The translations under genes and the position numbers were made by a program. A stretch of 24,258 nucleotides of DNA from the NCBI GenBank assembly GCA_014804285.1, contig JAAVAA010000079.1:83725-107982 (forward strand), written 5' to 3'. Shown piece by piece: positions 14,364 through 22,928 of this stretch. The first letter of the stretch is position 1. Every line of letters begins with the position of its first letter. Source of the stretch: Lachnospiraceae bacterium. GTDB taxonomy: Bacteria; Bacillota; Clostridia; Lachnospirales; Lachnospiraceae. The notes under the pieces are model-generated. The model had not been told where the DNA came from and ran no database searches. It saw nothing but the letters and a program-made list of their open reading frames with translations.

Positions 14364-17300
14364 TTAAGCCACTGCATTTGCATTGATCTGCTCAATTACC
14401 TTCCTGATACCCAGCCAAATATTTAAATCTGTAAATATCTTAGCCACACTTCCCTTATCCGTAAATGGTGCTTCCTGCAATACTGACAAATCTTTCATTA
14501 ATCCGTTATGAACAATATACTCTACAATCTGATTCACAAAATAAATCTGTCTGCTGTCCAGATTTGTCTCATTCAGGTATTGCGAAAAGGCTTCCTTTGC
14601 AGCATTCATGTCAAGCCCCACGACTCCCCTGACAAATTCTCCAAGAGGTTTTTCTCCATATTCCTTCTCATAATCCTCTTTTGTTCCCAGCTCCTTCCAC
14701 AAAATTTCTTCAAGAGCCTTTATATCCGTTTCCGTTAAGGGTTTATTAGTCTTTAACTTTGCAATCACAAAATTATCCTGATGTTGTCGGATATAAAACT
14801 CTGCTTTCGCTTTATAATTTGCCAATTCGTCATTATCAAGTTCTGAATCATTCCATTCTTGGGATATGATGAAATCCGTAAAATCAGTCTCGTATTTTGT
14901 TCTCGCCGTCTGCGGTATATACTTCATCAAGCCCCGTAATTCTTCACGAATATGCTCAAATTCATCTATGCCTGCATCTTCCACATATCTTGTATGCAAA
15001 ATCTGCCGAATCATTTCCGACTTCATCTGTATCTCCGGAATATTGGCCACGCTTGCAATGGCACTGACTCGTTTCATCAAATCGCTGCGCGCTCTCGTAT
15101 ATTTCTTGCCTGCCAGATACGCTAACTCAATTCCATACATTAAAGCATCAAATCTCACTGCGCTGATTTCATCTTCGTCCGGCAAAATCAATGGAGCGAC
15201 TTCATCACAGACAATTAAAGTATCTTCATAAGTCAGTGTTTTATAATTATCTGCATCAGCATATAAATCCACATACTTTAAATGTTGGCGAACTGCATAA
15301 TTTTCGCGGTTAAGCTCGGACACTTTCCTGCTCATCATTTCTACCAGCCTGTTTCTATAGGCAATCAATCGCTCTGTCTGATAATCAATATCCTGCAACT
15401 TATGCGCAATTTGAAATTCCAAATTAAAAATAGCTCCCTGTAACGCCATCATATTTGCTGTAGGTTTACCATTGCTCATTCGGAAAAATTCGAAGTTGCC
15501 GCAAAAATCAAAGATATAAAATTCTTCTTTGTCGTTTCCATCCATTAAGCCCGGACACAGTCTTGTCCCACGACCAATCATCTGCCAAAATTTCGCCTTA
15601 CTCATTACCTTTTTGAAAAATACAAGGTTCAAAACCTCCGGCACATCGATTCCGGTATCAAGCATGTCAACAGAAATTGCAATCTGCGGCAATTTCTTAG
15701 GGTCTGAAAACTCATCAATGGCGGTTTGGGCGTAATTAATACGATTATCTATGACCTTAACATAATCATTGGGTAAATGAGGATATTCTTTATGAAATAC
15801 TTCATATATCTTTTCCGCATGATCATGATTCTTTGCAAATATAATTGTCTTTCCAATCTTCTCCCCGTATGCCACCTTTAAGCCATCTGTCATAAGAATA
15901 TGCAAAACCTTACGGATCGTATCTTCATTAAATACCCATGTATTCAACGCTGAGGAACTAATGACCTCCGGAATCTCTCCATCCTCATTTTCAAATGTGT
16001 CTTCATAGGCATCTTTATCCTCATCAGACAATTCATCATATACGATGCCCTGTTCCACAAATTTCAGCGTGGTTTCTACCGATTGAAAATCCACCAAATA
16101 CCCATCCTTTACTGCCTGCGCTAATTCATAGCCATACGTAGGTACACCGCTTTCCAGTTCAAAAATGGAATATGTATTTTTATCTATTTCGTCTTTGGGT
16201 GTAGCCGTAAGCCCAACTAACGGTGCATCAAAGTATGTAAAAATATCCCTGTATTTGTTATAAATCGACCTGTGTGCCTCATCGCATATAATCAAATCAA
16301 AATGTCCACAAGAAAATACCTTGCCCTCTTCATCCCTTGCGTCATCAATTAAATTCATCATTGTCTGATAAGTAGAAAAAACGCAGTGTGCATTATAATT
16401 ATCTTTTTCCTCGCATAGATTAGTGCACGACAAATCCGGCAGCAGATTGACAAAGCTGCGCTTCGCCTGTGTGACAAGGGAATTGCGATCCGCCAGAAAA
16501 AGAATGTTTTTTATCCATCCGGCATTTAACAAAACATCACACAGTCCCATCACTGTTCTTGTTTTCCCAGAACCGGTTGCCATAACAAGCAATGCTTTTC
16601 GCTTGTTTTTGTCCCCGAAGCTGTCACAAACCGCTTTAATTGCACCCTCCTGATAATAGCGTCCTGCAATATTCTTATCGATTACAATCTTTTTAAGGCT
16701 TGTTCTCATTGCAAGCAAATTAAACCATTTTTCCAAATCTCTTTTGGAATAAATAGCTGCGCATTTCCTTTCCGGGTATCTGCCGTCTACAATTCTGGTA
16801 TCAAATCCATTTGTCAGGAATACAACCGGCCTTCTTCCATATTTCTTTTCCAGTAAATCTGCATAGATCTTTGCCTGCTGACGCCCCTTAGACACATCTG
16901 CGCAAGTACGCTTTGCTTCAATTACAGCTAACGGCTTATGGGCATCATCATATAGTACATAATCTGCATAACCTACTTCCGACTTGTTGGGCATTCCCTG
17001 AATTTCGACTTCGTTCAGCCAGTCTTTCCCTTCCATCCAGCCAGCATCCGTCAGCATGGAATCAATATAAATCTTTCTCGTCTCATATTCCATCAAATTA
17101 AGCGGCTTGGCTACATATTCTGGCACTTGCTTTTCACGCCTAGTGGTAAGTTCTTCTTTCAGCGCTTTGTTCTCCTCAATCAAAGCTTTCAAATCAATAT
17201 CTGCAAACTCTTCCGGAATCGCAAACCGCGGCTCTCCCTGCTCTTCCTTCAATAGCTGTATATCAAAATCTCTTTGCTCATAATTATCTCCATAGCAATA

Positions 17301-17666
17301 TGCAATAAAATCAAGAAAAATGTATAAGTCCTGTAGGCATAAAGCAGCCTGCTCAAAGGTGACTTTTTTCCCGTTATGCGCCGCATTGTTACCCATACGC
17401 CGGATAAAATCCAGTCTATGCCACAGGTTGTCATCCACAATATCTTTAAATTCATCTGTATGCATTAGGCTTTGCAAATTATCCCGGTATGGCATTGTCA
17501 ATGACTCATCCACTGAATACATCCACTTAATTGCAAATTCCATAGACCTGCGGCAGTTGATGATACATGCCTCAGGATCAATATGTATGATTTTCTCCGC
17601 AGATATGGCAACATCTGCAAAAATATGAAATTGTGGTTGTGATTTTAAGTGGTCGAAGTTGGTCAT
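14364..17666 (-). CDS. hsdR: Type I restriction enzyme subunit R (helicase-nuclease)
   Basis: The 1100-residue motor and nuclease subunit of a type I restriction-modification complex; it translocates and cuts unmodified DNA using ATP. Domains in order: DUF4145-like N-terminal region (about 10-130, with FIRRMGNNAAHNG), nuclease HSDR_N core with D235 and E250-A-K252 (PLAVIEAKRT), then an SF2 helicase with motif I ATGSGKT (363-369), motif II DEAH (462-465), motif III LTATP (486-490) and motif VI QMIGRGTRL. A long C-terminal region probably binds HsdM/HsdS. All core motifs are intact. ATG 17666 has GAGG eight bases upstream and follows the hsdS stop by 16 bases. It is the last gene of the operon. 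Confidence 0.93.
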   Translation of the reverse strand: MTNFDHLKSQPQFHIFADVAISAEKIIHIDPEACIINCRRSMEFAIKWMYSVDESLTMPYRDNLQSLMHTDEFKDIVDDNLWHRLDFIRRMGNNAAHNGKKVTFEQAALCLQDLYIFLDFIAYCYGDNYEQRDFDIQLLKEEQGEPRFAIPEEFADIDLKALIEENKALKEELTTRREKQVPEYVAKPLNLMEYETRKIYIDSMLTDAGWMEGKDWLNEVEIQGMPNKSEVGYADYVLYDDAHKPLAVIEAKRTCADVSKGRQQAKIYADLLEKKYGRRPVVFLTNGFDTRIVDGRYPERKCAAIYSKRDLEKWFNLLAMRTSLKKIVIDKNIAGRYYQEGAIKAVCDSFGDKNKRKALLVMATGSGKTRTVMGLCDVLLNAGWIKNILFLADRNSLVTQAKRSFVNLLPDLSCTNLCEEKDNYNAHCVFSTYQTMMNLIDDARDEEGKVFSCGHFDLIICDEAHRSIYNKYRDIFTYFDAPLVGLTATPKDEIDKNTYSIFELESGVPTYGYELAQAVKDGYLVDFQSVETTLKFVEQGIVYDELSDEDKDAYEDTFENEDGEIPEVISSSALNTWVFNEDTIRKVLHILMTDGLKVAYGEKIGKTIIFAKNHDHAEKIYEVFHKEYPHLPNDYVKVIDNRINYAQTAIDEFSDPKKLPQIAISVDMLDTGIDVPEVLNLVFFKKVMSKAKFWQMIGRGTRLCPGLMDGNDKEEFYIFDFCGNFEFFRMSNGKPTANMMALQGAIFNLEFQIAHKLQDIDYQTERLIAYRNRLVEMMSRKVSELNRENYAVRQHLKYVDLYADADNYKTLTYEDTLIVCDEVAPLILPDEDEISAVRFDALMYGIELAYLAGKKYTRARSDLMKRVSAIASVANIPEIQMKSEMIRQILHTRYVEDAGIDEFEHIREELRGLMKYIPQTARTKYETDFTDFIISQEWNDSELDNDELANYKAKAEFYIRQHQDNFVIAKLKTNKPLTETDIKALEEILWKELGTKEDYEKEYGEKPLGEFVRGVVGLDMNAAKEAFSQYLNETNLDSRQIYFVNQIVEYIVHNGLMKDLSVLQEAPFTDKGSVAKIFTDLNIWLGIRKVIEQINANAVA

Positions 17667-17682
17667 GGTATGTACCTCATCT

Positions 17683-18738
17683 CTATCCGAAATATTTCTG
17701 CATTAGTGAGTTAAATAAAAGTTGTAACTTTTCTAAACGTTTTTGCTCTGTAGTCTTCAATTTGTCTACTTGGTGAGCAAATTCAACGAAGCTTTTCTGT
17801 TTATCTATACTAGGTGTTACAACACTTATATCATTCATCATACCAAATGATAATGCTGGCATTGCAGCACCAAACGCTTTATCATGAATCTCCTGCTCAA
17901 AGGTTCCATACTTCAAAGCAAAGTACAAAAAATTTTTCTCTAAGATACTTTTGTCTGGGACAATTTCAAATAAATTGTTTGCTAAAACTCCTGTATATCC
18001 ATGACCTACAAATCCCGCAGTTGCTCCATATCTAACAATAACCACAGAGTCCTCTTCTACTTCTCTGCCCTTTACCGACACATATCGTGGCGGTTGAGGT
18101 GCTTGTGTATAATCTATAATTCTCAAAAATCTTATATAGCCTTCCAGTTGCTCCTCTATTTGTTCTTCTACCGGAACTTGTGTACCCTGCTGAAATTTGC
18201 AAAATCCCCCTAGAAGCCGAGTTTCGCATACACCATCATGTCCATTTCCAAACATCTCAAGAAATCGGGATTTGATCAGAAGTTCATATTGCTTAATCAG
18301 TTCCTTTTGAAGTTGTATCAATTTCGCTATAGAATCCAATTTATCAACTATTTTTTCTTGCTCATCAATACTGGGAACATCTATCTCTACTTTAAGAAGA
18401 TTGGCTTTTGTTAAGCTGGGAATAGTCACAGTAGTATTCAATTTTTCAAAATCATAATATACGCAGAAAAAATACAGATACTTAGGTAATAGCACATTCT
18501 CTCTTGCAGCTAAGCCAAATGCTGTATCTACGTTCCAAAAGGGCTCTTCAACATAAATAGGATTATTTATACTGCCCTTTCTGCCTATGATGACCGTGTT
18601 TGCTTCGCATATGTAATCATCAGCGTATCCCATCACACCACCGCTACCATAAATCGGATATACCCCTCTGGGATTTTCAACTTTTTTCTGATTTTTTCCG
18701 TTTATAATGTCCAATACATCTTCAAATTTTTTTCGCAT
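17683..18738 (-). CDS. hsdS: Type I restriction-modification specificity subunit
   Basis: A 351-residue HsdS that selects the bipartite DNA target for the R-M complex. It has two Methylase_S (PF01420) halves: target-recognition domain 1 (about 5-125), with YPIYGSGGVMGYADDY and IIGRKGSINNPIY, then the helical spacer DEQEKIVDKLDSIAKLIQLQ (about 130-149). Target-recognition domain 2 covers about 170-305 (VIVRYGATAGFVGHGYTG), with a second helical repeat at the C-terminus (DKQKSFVEFAHQVDKL). The length is slightly short for the family but both halves are complete. GAGG seven bases before ATG; the upstream 77-residue gene ends 9 bases earlier. No recombinase or second hsdS copy is nearby, so shuffling is not evident. 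The target site cannot be predicted. Confidence 0.92.
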   Translation of the reverse strand: MRKKFEDVLDIINGKNQKKVENPRGVYPIYGSGGVMGYADDYICEANTVIIGRKGSINNPIYVEEPFWNVDTAFGLAARENVLLPKYLYFFCVYYDFEKLNTTVTIPSLTKANLLKVEIDVPSIDEQEKIVDKLDSIAKLIQLQKELIKQYELLIKSRFLEMFGNGHDGVCETRLLGGFCKFQQGTQVPVEEQIEEQLEGYIRFLRIIDYTQAPQPPRYVSVKGREVEEDSVVIVRYGATAGFVGHGYTGVLANNLFEIVPDKSILEKNFLYFALKYGTFEQEIHDKAFGAAMPALSFGMMNDISVVTPSIDKQKSFVEFAHQVDKLKTTEQKRLEKLQLLFNSLMQKYFG

Positions 18739-18747
18739 AATCCATCC

Positions 18748-18981
18748 TCAAAAATCTGGCTCCAACAGTTCTTTTTCCGTTTCAAGCAATATCTGAACTA
18801 ACACCTTATAATCCAAATACTGTATTCCATCTTTTCCAAGATAAATCTTATCAGCCAATTTACTGCTATAGTATATATCCATTGCCTTTTCATAGGAAAA
18901 ATTACACAGCTCTGCTAAATATGCTATTAATCGTTCTTCAAGGTTTTCCTGATATACCTTTTCTAATATTTCTTCATTCAT
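18748..18981 (-). CDS. Small 77-residue protein of a DUF3791/DUF3990 cassette
   Basis: A small acidic, helical protein (MNEEILEKVYQENLEERL...) with the segment YLAELCNFSYEKAMDIYYSSKLADKIYLGKDGIQYLDYKVLVQ. From memory, similar short proteins follow DUF3990 genes in Clostridia and read as accessory or antitoxin partners; I cannot name a domain with certainty. It follows the DUF3990 remnant by 12 bases and precedes hsdS by 9 bases, so it is now part of the R-M operon. GAGG is 11 bases before ATG, a weak site that may have depended on coupling to the lost gene. Function unknown. Confidence 0.65.
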   Translation of the reverse strand: MNEEILEKVYQENLEERLIAYLAELCNFSYEKAMDIYYSSKLADKIYLGKDGIQYLDYKVLVQILLETEKELLEPDF

Positions 18982-18993
18982 GTCTTTATTGCC

Positions 18994-19047
18994 TCATAAA
19001 ATATCTGGATGATTTACAACTACATTTGAACCATGATAAACCATCAT
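18994..19047 (-). pseudogene. Remnant of a DUF3990 (ADP-ribosyltransferase-like) gene
   Basis: The ATG at 19047 overlaps the DUF3791 stop as ATGA and opens a 17-codon frame, MMVYHGSNVVVNHPDIL, ending in TGA at 18994-18996. The YHGS-x-V-x-V-x-x-PDI opening is how DUF3990 proteins begin, as I remember the family; those proteins run well over 100 residues and normally sit between DUF3791 and a small downstream gene. Here only the N-terminus survives, with the flanking genes in place, which fits an internal deletion. Confidence 0.6.
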
Positions 19048-19259
19048 ATAACTATCCCCCTAACATCAAAATATTCCTTGATATTATCGATAATATACTC
19101 TGTGCTTTGCGTGTGAAGAATCTCATAATTAGGCACCAGAAATCCCATAATGCAATTTGTTTTTTTCATGTTTTTGTATACTTCCGAAGGATTTTGTTCC
19201 CAATAATTTGCACATGCATGAATCATATATATAATAAAAGAAAACGTCTCCTTATCCAT
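19044..19259 (-). CDS. DUF3791-family small protein
   Basis: A 71-residue protein matching the small DUF3791 family pattern: FSFIIYMIHACANYWEQNPSEVYKNMKKTN, then YEILHTQSTEYIIDNIKEYF, in which LHTQ-x-x-x-YIIDDI is the recognisable signature. The family is nearly always encoded just before a DUF3990 gene and is thought to be its partner, possibly an antitoxin. AAGGA about 11 bases upstream of ATG 19259; the stop overlaps the start of the DUF3990 remnant. With the toxin-like partner gone, this gene is probably an orphan. The role is inference from the genomic pairing. Confidence 0.7.
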   Translation of the reverse strand: MDKETFSFIIYMIHACANYWEQNPSEVYKNMKKTNCIMGFLVPNYEILHTQSTEYIIDNIKEYFDVRGIVI

Positions 19260-19291
19260 AGTTCTATTTTCCTTTCAGCAATAATCATCTC

Positions 19292-20209
19292 TTATTTAAT
19301 ACAATTCATCACAACCGTAATCATCATCTCCATTTCCTCCGGTCGTGATTCTGCAATCATAATAGTCAGTGCTACTAATGTATGGTCAGCAATTAATTTT
19401 TCCCCGTCTCTGAACAGCACTCCGTTCTTATCAAGAAAATAAAGAAACATTGCCGCTGCGATTCTCTTATTGCCGTCGTAAAAGCTATGGTTCTTTGTTA
19501 CAAAATATAATAAATGAGCCGCTTTTTCCTCAAGCGTTGGATAAACCTCCTGTCCGCCGAAGGATTGATATATATTCCCTATGCTTCCCTGAAACGAGTC
19601 ATCCTTTTCTTTTCCAAACAGTTCTGATTCATCTCCGAAGCGCATATTGGCAATAACCTCTCTGCATTCGTCATACGAAAGTTCATAAGTAGCGGTGTTT
19701 CCCTTAGGTCTTGTCATATTTTGATGATCGTAGGAATCCAACATGTCAAGTGCTTCACTATACTTTTCTATAACCGAAAGCACCTGTTTACTATCTAAGG
19801 AATTCTGCGTGCGTTTCATAATCTGTATTACCTCTCCAAGCTGTGCAATACGGTTAGTATTCACTGCATATCCTTGTAGTATGTACTTTTTCAATACCGA
19901 ATTAGCCCATTTACGAAACTCTATGCCACGTTTGGATTTAACGCGATAGCCTACAGAAATGATTACATCTAAAGAATAATAGGCAACTGGTCTATCGGAA
20001 TTTGCAATTTGCAAAAAATGCAAATTGCTTTTTTTGTCTACCTCTTCTTCTTTAAATATATTGTTTATATGGCGTGAAATTACGGATATATCCCTTCCAA
20101 ACAGCTCCTCCATTTGTGCTTGTGTCAGCCAAACCGTCTCTTGGTCAATAGGAACCGACAACGTGATCTGTTTATCTTCTGTTTCAAATAATACAATTTC
20201 ATTATTCAC
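19292..20209 (-). CDS. RhuM-Fic/DOC fusion protein
   Basis: A 305-residue protein with an N-terminal virulence RhuM-like region (PF13310; WLTQAQMEELFGRDISVISRHINNIFKEEE, about 27-56, and VGYRVKSKRGIEFRKWANSVLKKYILQGY, about 86-114). A C-terminal Fic/DOC domain carries HSFYDGNKR (241-249), close to the canonical H-x-F-x-D-[G/A]-N-[G/K]-R. Active Fic proteins transfer AMP or a phosphate from nucleotides to target proteins; the catalytic His, Asp, Asn and Arg are all present. This fusion is frequently found inside type I R-M operons, as here between hsdM and hsdS. The GTG at 20209 has AGGAGG ten bases upstream. Its role in the operon (TA-like guard or accessory effector) is not known. Confidence 0.85.
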   Translation of the reverse strand: MNNEIVLFETEDKQITLSVPIDQETVWLTQAQMEELFGRDISVISRHINNIFKEEEVDKKSNLHFLQIANSDRPVAYYSLDVIISVGYRVKSKRGIEFRKWANSVLKKYILQGYAVNTNRIAQLGEVIQIMKRTQNSLDSKQVLSVIEKYSEALDMLDSYDHQNMTRPKGNTATYELSYDECREVIANMRFGDESELFGKEKDDSFQGSIGNIYQSFGGQEVYPTLEEKAAHLLYFVTKNHSFYDGNKRIAAAMFLYFLDKNGVLFRDGEKLIADHTLVALTIMIAESRPEEMEMMITVVMNCIK

Positions 20210-20244
20210 AATATGCGCACCTCCTCTAGCCCCTCGCTTCCAAA

Positions 20245-20523
20245 CTATAACACCACTTTCTCTTTTACAGCCTCCAGTGCATATAATGTATCAGGGGCAA
20301 TATCAATACATGCAGTATTATCTCTATTCTCAGATATATCCCATGCTAAAGTGTCGTTCATTATAGTACAAATTCTTTTAAAATTTTCGACTTCTCTTAA
20401 AACCGCAAATAATTCTTTTTCCAATAATGGTTTTACATCATAACACACAATCTTTCCATCTTCAAAATAAACATAAACGGTATGTTCCTCTGTAGGAACC
20501 ACCTGAACAACTTTAGGAACCAT
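20245..20523 (-). CDS. DUF2442-family protein
   Basis: A 92-residue protein matching DUF2442: VVQVVPTEEHTVYVYFEDGKIVCYDVKPLLEKELFAVLRE (about 5-44), then ACIDIAPDTLYAL near the end. This family often pairs with other small toxin-antitoxin-like genes (DUF4160, RhuM/Fic), but its function is unsettled. AGGAGG precedes ATG 20523. A TGTAC-N7-GTACA dyad (20534-20550) sits at the ribosome site. The 88 bases between hsdM and this gene hold no ORF or clear promoter. It is the first accessory gene after hsdM in the R-M operon. Confidence 0.75.
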   Translation of the reverse strand: MVPKVVQVVPTEEHTVYVYFEDGKIVCYDVKPLLEKELFAVLREVENFKRICTIMNDTLAWDISENRDNTACIDIAPDTLYALEAVKEKVVL

Positions 20524-20611
20524 ATTCCTCCTCTGTACATTAAAGGTACACTTTTATCAAGCAGGCAGACAGCCTTAGCCAGACCCCCATTTTGTAGTAT
20601 ACGCCTCTTTT

Positions 20612-22108
20612 CTACAGCATTGCCTTCAACTCCTGCAATTCTTTTGTAATCTTTGCCTCCAATTCCATTATCTCATTCATTATTTCTTCTGTCGGCGGAT
20701 ACTCTACCGGCACATATTCCACCTTTTTATATTTGTTAATAGATAAATCATATCCATGATCTACAATTTCCTGCTTGGGAACCATAAATGACTTTTGTGT
20801 ACGTTCTCTGTCCGCTTCCTTATCACGATGATGGAATCTTTCAATAATATCGGGAATATCATTTTCATTAACCTTGCTGCGCTTATCATCCAGGCTGTAC
20901 CCATCCGCTTGCATATCATAAAACCAGACATTATCCGTTCCGCCATGCTCTGTTTTCGTAAAAATCAATATTCCTGTTGATACACCTGCATAGGGTTTAA
21001 AGACGCCAGAAGGCATGGATATCACCGCTTCCAGTCTTTGATTCTCCACCAATTCTTCCCGTATTGCTTTATGTGCTGTGGAAGAACCAAATAAAACACC
21101 ATCGGGAACGATACACGCACATCTTCCGCCAATTTTCAACATCCGTACAAACAACTCTATAAATAATAATTCCGTCTTTTTGGTTTTACATCTTTTAAGG
21201 ATATCTGTAGCTACGATATCATAATCAAGGCTTCCCTTAAATGGCGGATTTGCCAGTATAAGCGAATATTTATCCCTGTCTGGGTTCTGGTCAGACAGGC
21301 TGTCGCGGTACTCGATAAACGGATTGCTGATTCCATGCGTCATCATATTCATCGCTCCAATGCGAAGCATGGTGCGGTCCATATCGAATCCATGGAACAT
21401 ATGATTCATGTAATGATCCTTTTTTACTTTGTCATAAAAAATCTCATCCTTTTTATTTTCTTTCAGATATTCCCCCGCAGCTACCAAAAATCCCGACGTA
21501 CCGCAAGCCGGGTCACAGATTACATCATCCACTGTCGGCTTCATTAATTCTACCATCATTCTGATAATATGGCGCGGCGTCCTGAACTGTCCGTTCACTC
21601 CGGAATTTGCCAGCTTTGACAACAAATACTCATATACATCACCACGCACATCTGTGTCCTTTAATCCTGACATTTGATGATATAAATCATCCATTGCATC
21701 AACGATTTTAGAGAGAATTAAAGGTGTTGGCACCTTAAAAATCGCATCCCCCATGTATTTAGAATAAGCGCTGTCCTTATCTCCATGCAGGTTTTTAATA
21801 AAAGGAAATACCATCTCCTGAATAACGGCATACATTTTTTGCGCCGGGAAATCGTGAAATACTGACCATTTCAACTGTGCACCGTCAATAATCCTGTCGC
21901 CAAGCTGCACTTCCGTTGTAAAAATGCTTTGATATGGCAATCCCAGCATCGCACTTTCCTTTGCATGAATATTGTCCGTATCATCCAGATCATGGATAAA
22001 CATTAAGTATGTCATCTGTTCAATAACATCAAGTGGATTCGTGAGCCCGCCCGTCCAGAAAATTTCCCATAAACCATCTATTTTGTTCCTTAGTTCTCCT
22101 GTGATCAT
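20612..22108 (-). CDS. hsdM: Type I restriction-modification DNA methyltransferase subunit
   Basis: A 498-residue adenine-N6 methyltransferase of a type I R-M system, acting with HsdS to modify the host site. It has an N-terminal HsdM_N helical domain (about 5-135), then N6_Mtase with AdoMet-binding motif I DPACGTSGF (199-207) and catalytic motif IV NPPF (287-290). A C-terminal coiled segment (EEIMNEIMELEAKITKELQEL) probably joins HsdS. The frame continues upstream to 22132, but the ATG at 22108 has GGAGG ten bases upstream and overlaps the stop of the upstream HTH fragment (TAATG). All catalytic motifs are intact. First gene of the R-M operon; no convincing promoter was seen within 150 bases upstream. 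Confidence 0.93.
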   Translation of the reverse strand: MITGELRNKIDGLWEIFWTGGLTNPLDVIEQMTYLMFIHDLDDTDNIHAKESAMLGLPYQSIFTTEVQLGDRIIDGAQLKWSVFHDFPAQKMYAVIQEMVFPFIKNLHGDKDSAYSKYMGDAIFKVPTPLILSKIVDAMDDLYHQMSGLKDTDVRGDVYEYLLSKLANSGVNGQFRTPRHIIRMMVELMKPTVDDVICDPACGTSGFLVAAGEYLKENKKDEIFYDKVKKDHYMNHMFHGFDMDRTMLRIGAMNMMTHGISNPFIEYRDSLSDQNPDRDKYSLILANPPFKGSLDYDIVATDILKRCKTKKTELLFIELFVRMLKIGGRCACIVPDGVLFGSSTAHKAIREELVENQRLEAVISMPSGVFKPYAGVSTGILIFTKTEHGGTDNVWFYDMQADGYSLDDKRSKVNENDIPDIIERFHHRDKEADRERTQKSFMVPKQEIVDHGYDLSINKYKKVEYVPVEYPPTEEIMNEIMELEAKITKELQELKAML

Positions 22109-22263
22109 TAACGTTCGTCCTCCCAATTCCATGCATATTTCGTATATCTGCCATTTCCTATTTTCTTGATCTTTCGTTGTTTAACAAGCGCTGTAATAGT
22201 ACGCTGAATTGTTGTTTGACTCACCCCTGCAACCCTTTCCATAAGCTCTGTTTTCCTACCTAC
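22108..22263 (-). pseudogene. C-terminal winged-helix fragment overlapping the hsdM start
   Basis: The minus strand is open from 22263 to a TAA at 22108-22110 that overlaps the hsdM ATG. It encodes ...ELMERVAGVSQTTIQRTITAL, then KQRKIKKIGNGRYTKYAWNW, ending in DER. This is a winged-helix pattern (recognition helix, then the wing KIGNGRYTKYAW), as at the C-terminus of AlbA_2-type ATPases often encoded by type I R-M loci. The frame is cut off by TGA at 22264-22266, just outside the HAD stop at 22272, so the rest of the gene is missing. A 44-codon ORF from ATG 22242 is possible but has only a weak site. Confidence 0.55.
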
Positions 22264-22271
22264 TCATGCTC

Positions 22272-22928
22272 CTACACTGTAAATACATGGTTTTCAAAAG
22301 CATTCTTAACCTCTTCCAAATCACTGTACTTACCCACTATCAGTCTCAAAGTTTCTTCGTCCGGCTGCCATAGGTCAGGAACCATTATGGGCTTACACCC
22401 TGCTCTATATGCTGATAAAAGCCCATTTTTTGAGTCCTCCAAGGCAAAGCACTCCTCCGGCTTTGCTCCTAACAACTCACTGGCTTTAAAATATATTTCC
22501 GGATCAGGCTTTGAATTTTGAATCATATCCCCGCAGACAATTCCAACAAAATAGTCATATACCCCTGCATCTTTCAAATGCCCCTCAACTTCCCACCTTG
22601 GTGAAGACGAGGCTACTGCCATGTTGCAATTGACCTGCCTCAAATAATCAAGCAGAACATATAATCCTTTCTTTACCGGAACCTTATTTTCAGAATAATA
22701 TTTCTGCAGAAATTCTTTTGTATACTTACGCAGTTCTTCCTGATTATAGCAGTCTCCAAATTCCTCATTCCAGACATTGTAGGATGCGGTTATATTCATT
22801 CCTAATGTTTTGAGCACCATATAGCCGGCTTTCCCAATGCCGATTTTCTCTCCGGCATAATCCCATGCTTCGATGAAAACTCTCTCCGTATCAAACATCA
22901 GACCATCCATATCAAAAATGACATTCAT
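22272..22928 (-). CDS. HAD-superfamily phosphatase (beta-PGM-like)
   Basis: A 218-residue cytoplasmic HAD hydrolase of subfamily IA (beta-phosphoglucomutase-like). Motif I is FDMDGLMFDTE with nucleophile D6 and acid/base D8, motif II ASSS (106-109), motif III Lys140 in SKPDP, and motif IV EDSKNG (164-169). The inserted helical cap lies at about 15-85. The natural substrate is probably a sugar or nucleotide phosphate but cannot be told. Its ATG overlaps the stop of the upstream AAA ATPase gene (TAATG), with GGAGG as ribosome site, so the two are coupled. Its 3' end meets the presumed edge of the R-M island. Confidence 0.88.
   Translation of the reverse strand: MNVIFDMDGLMFDTERVFIEAWDYAGEKIGIGKAGYMVLKTLGMNITASYNVWNEEFGDCYNQEELRKYTKEFLQKYYSENKVPVKKGLYVLLDYLRQVNCNMAVASSSPRWEVEGHLKDAGVYDYFVGIVCGDMIQNSKPDPEIYFKASELLGAKPEECFALEDSKNGLLSAYRAGCKPIMVPDLWQPDEETLRLIVGKYSDLEEVKNAFENHVFTV

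Noticed and set aside
18882..19442. 186-codon plus-strand frame across the small DUF3791-region genes
   Set aside because: Opposes three minus-strand genes with family matches and ribosome sites; composition is typical of an antisense shadow.
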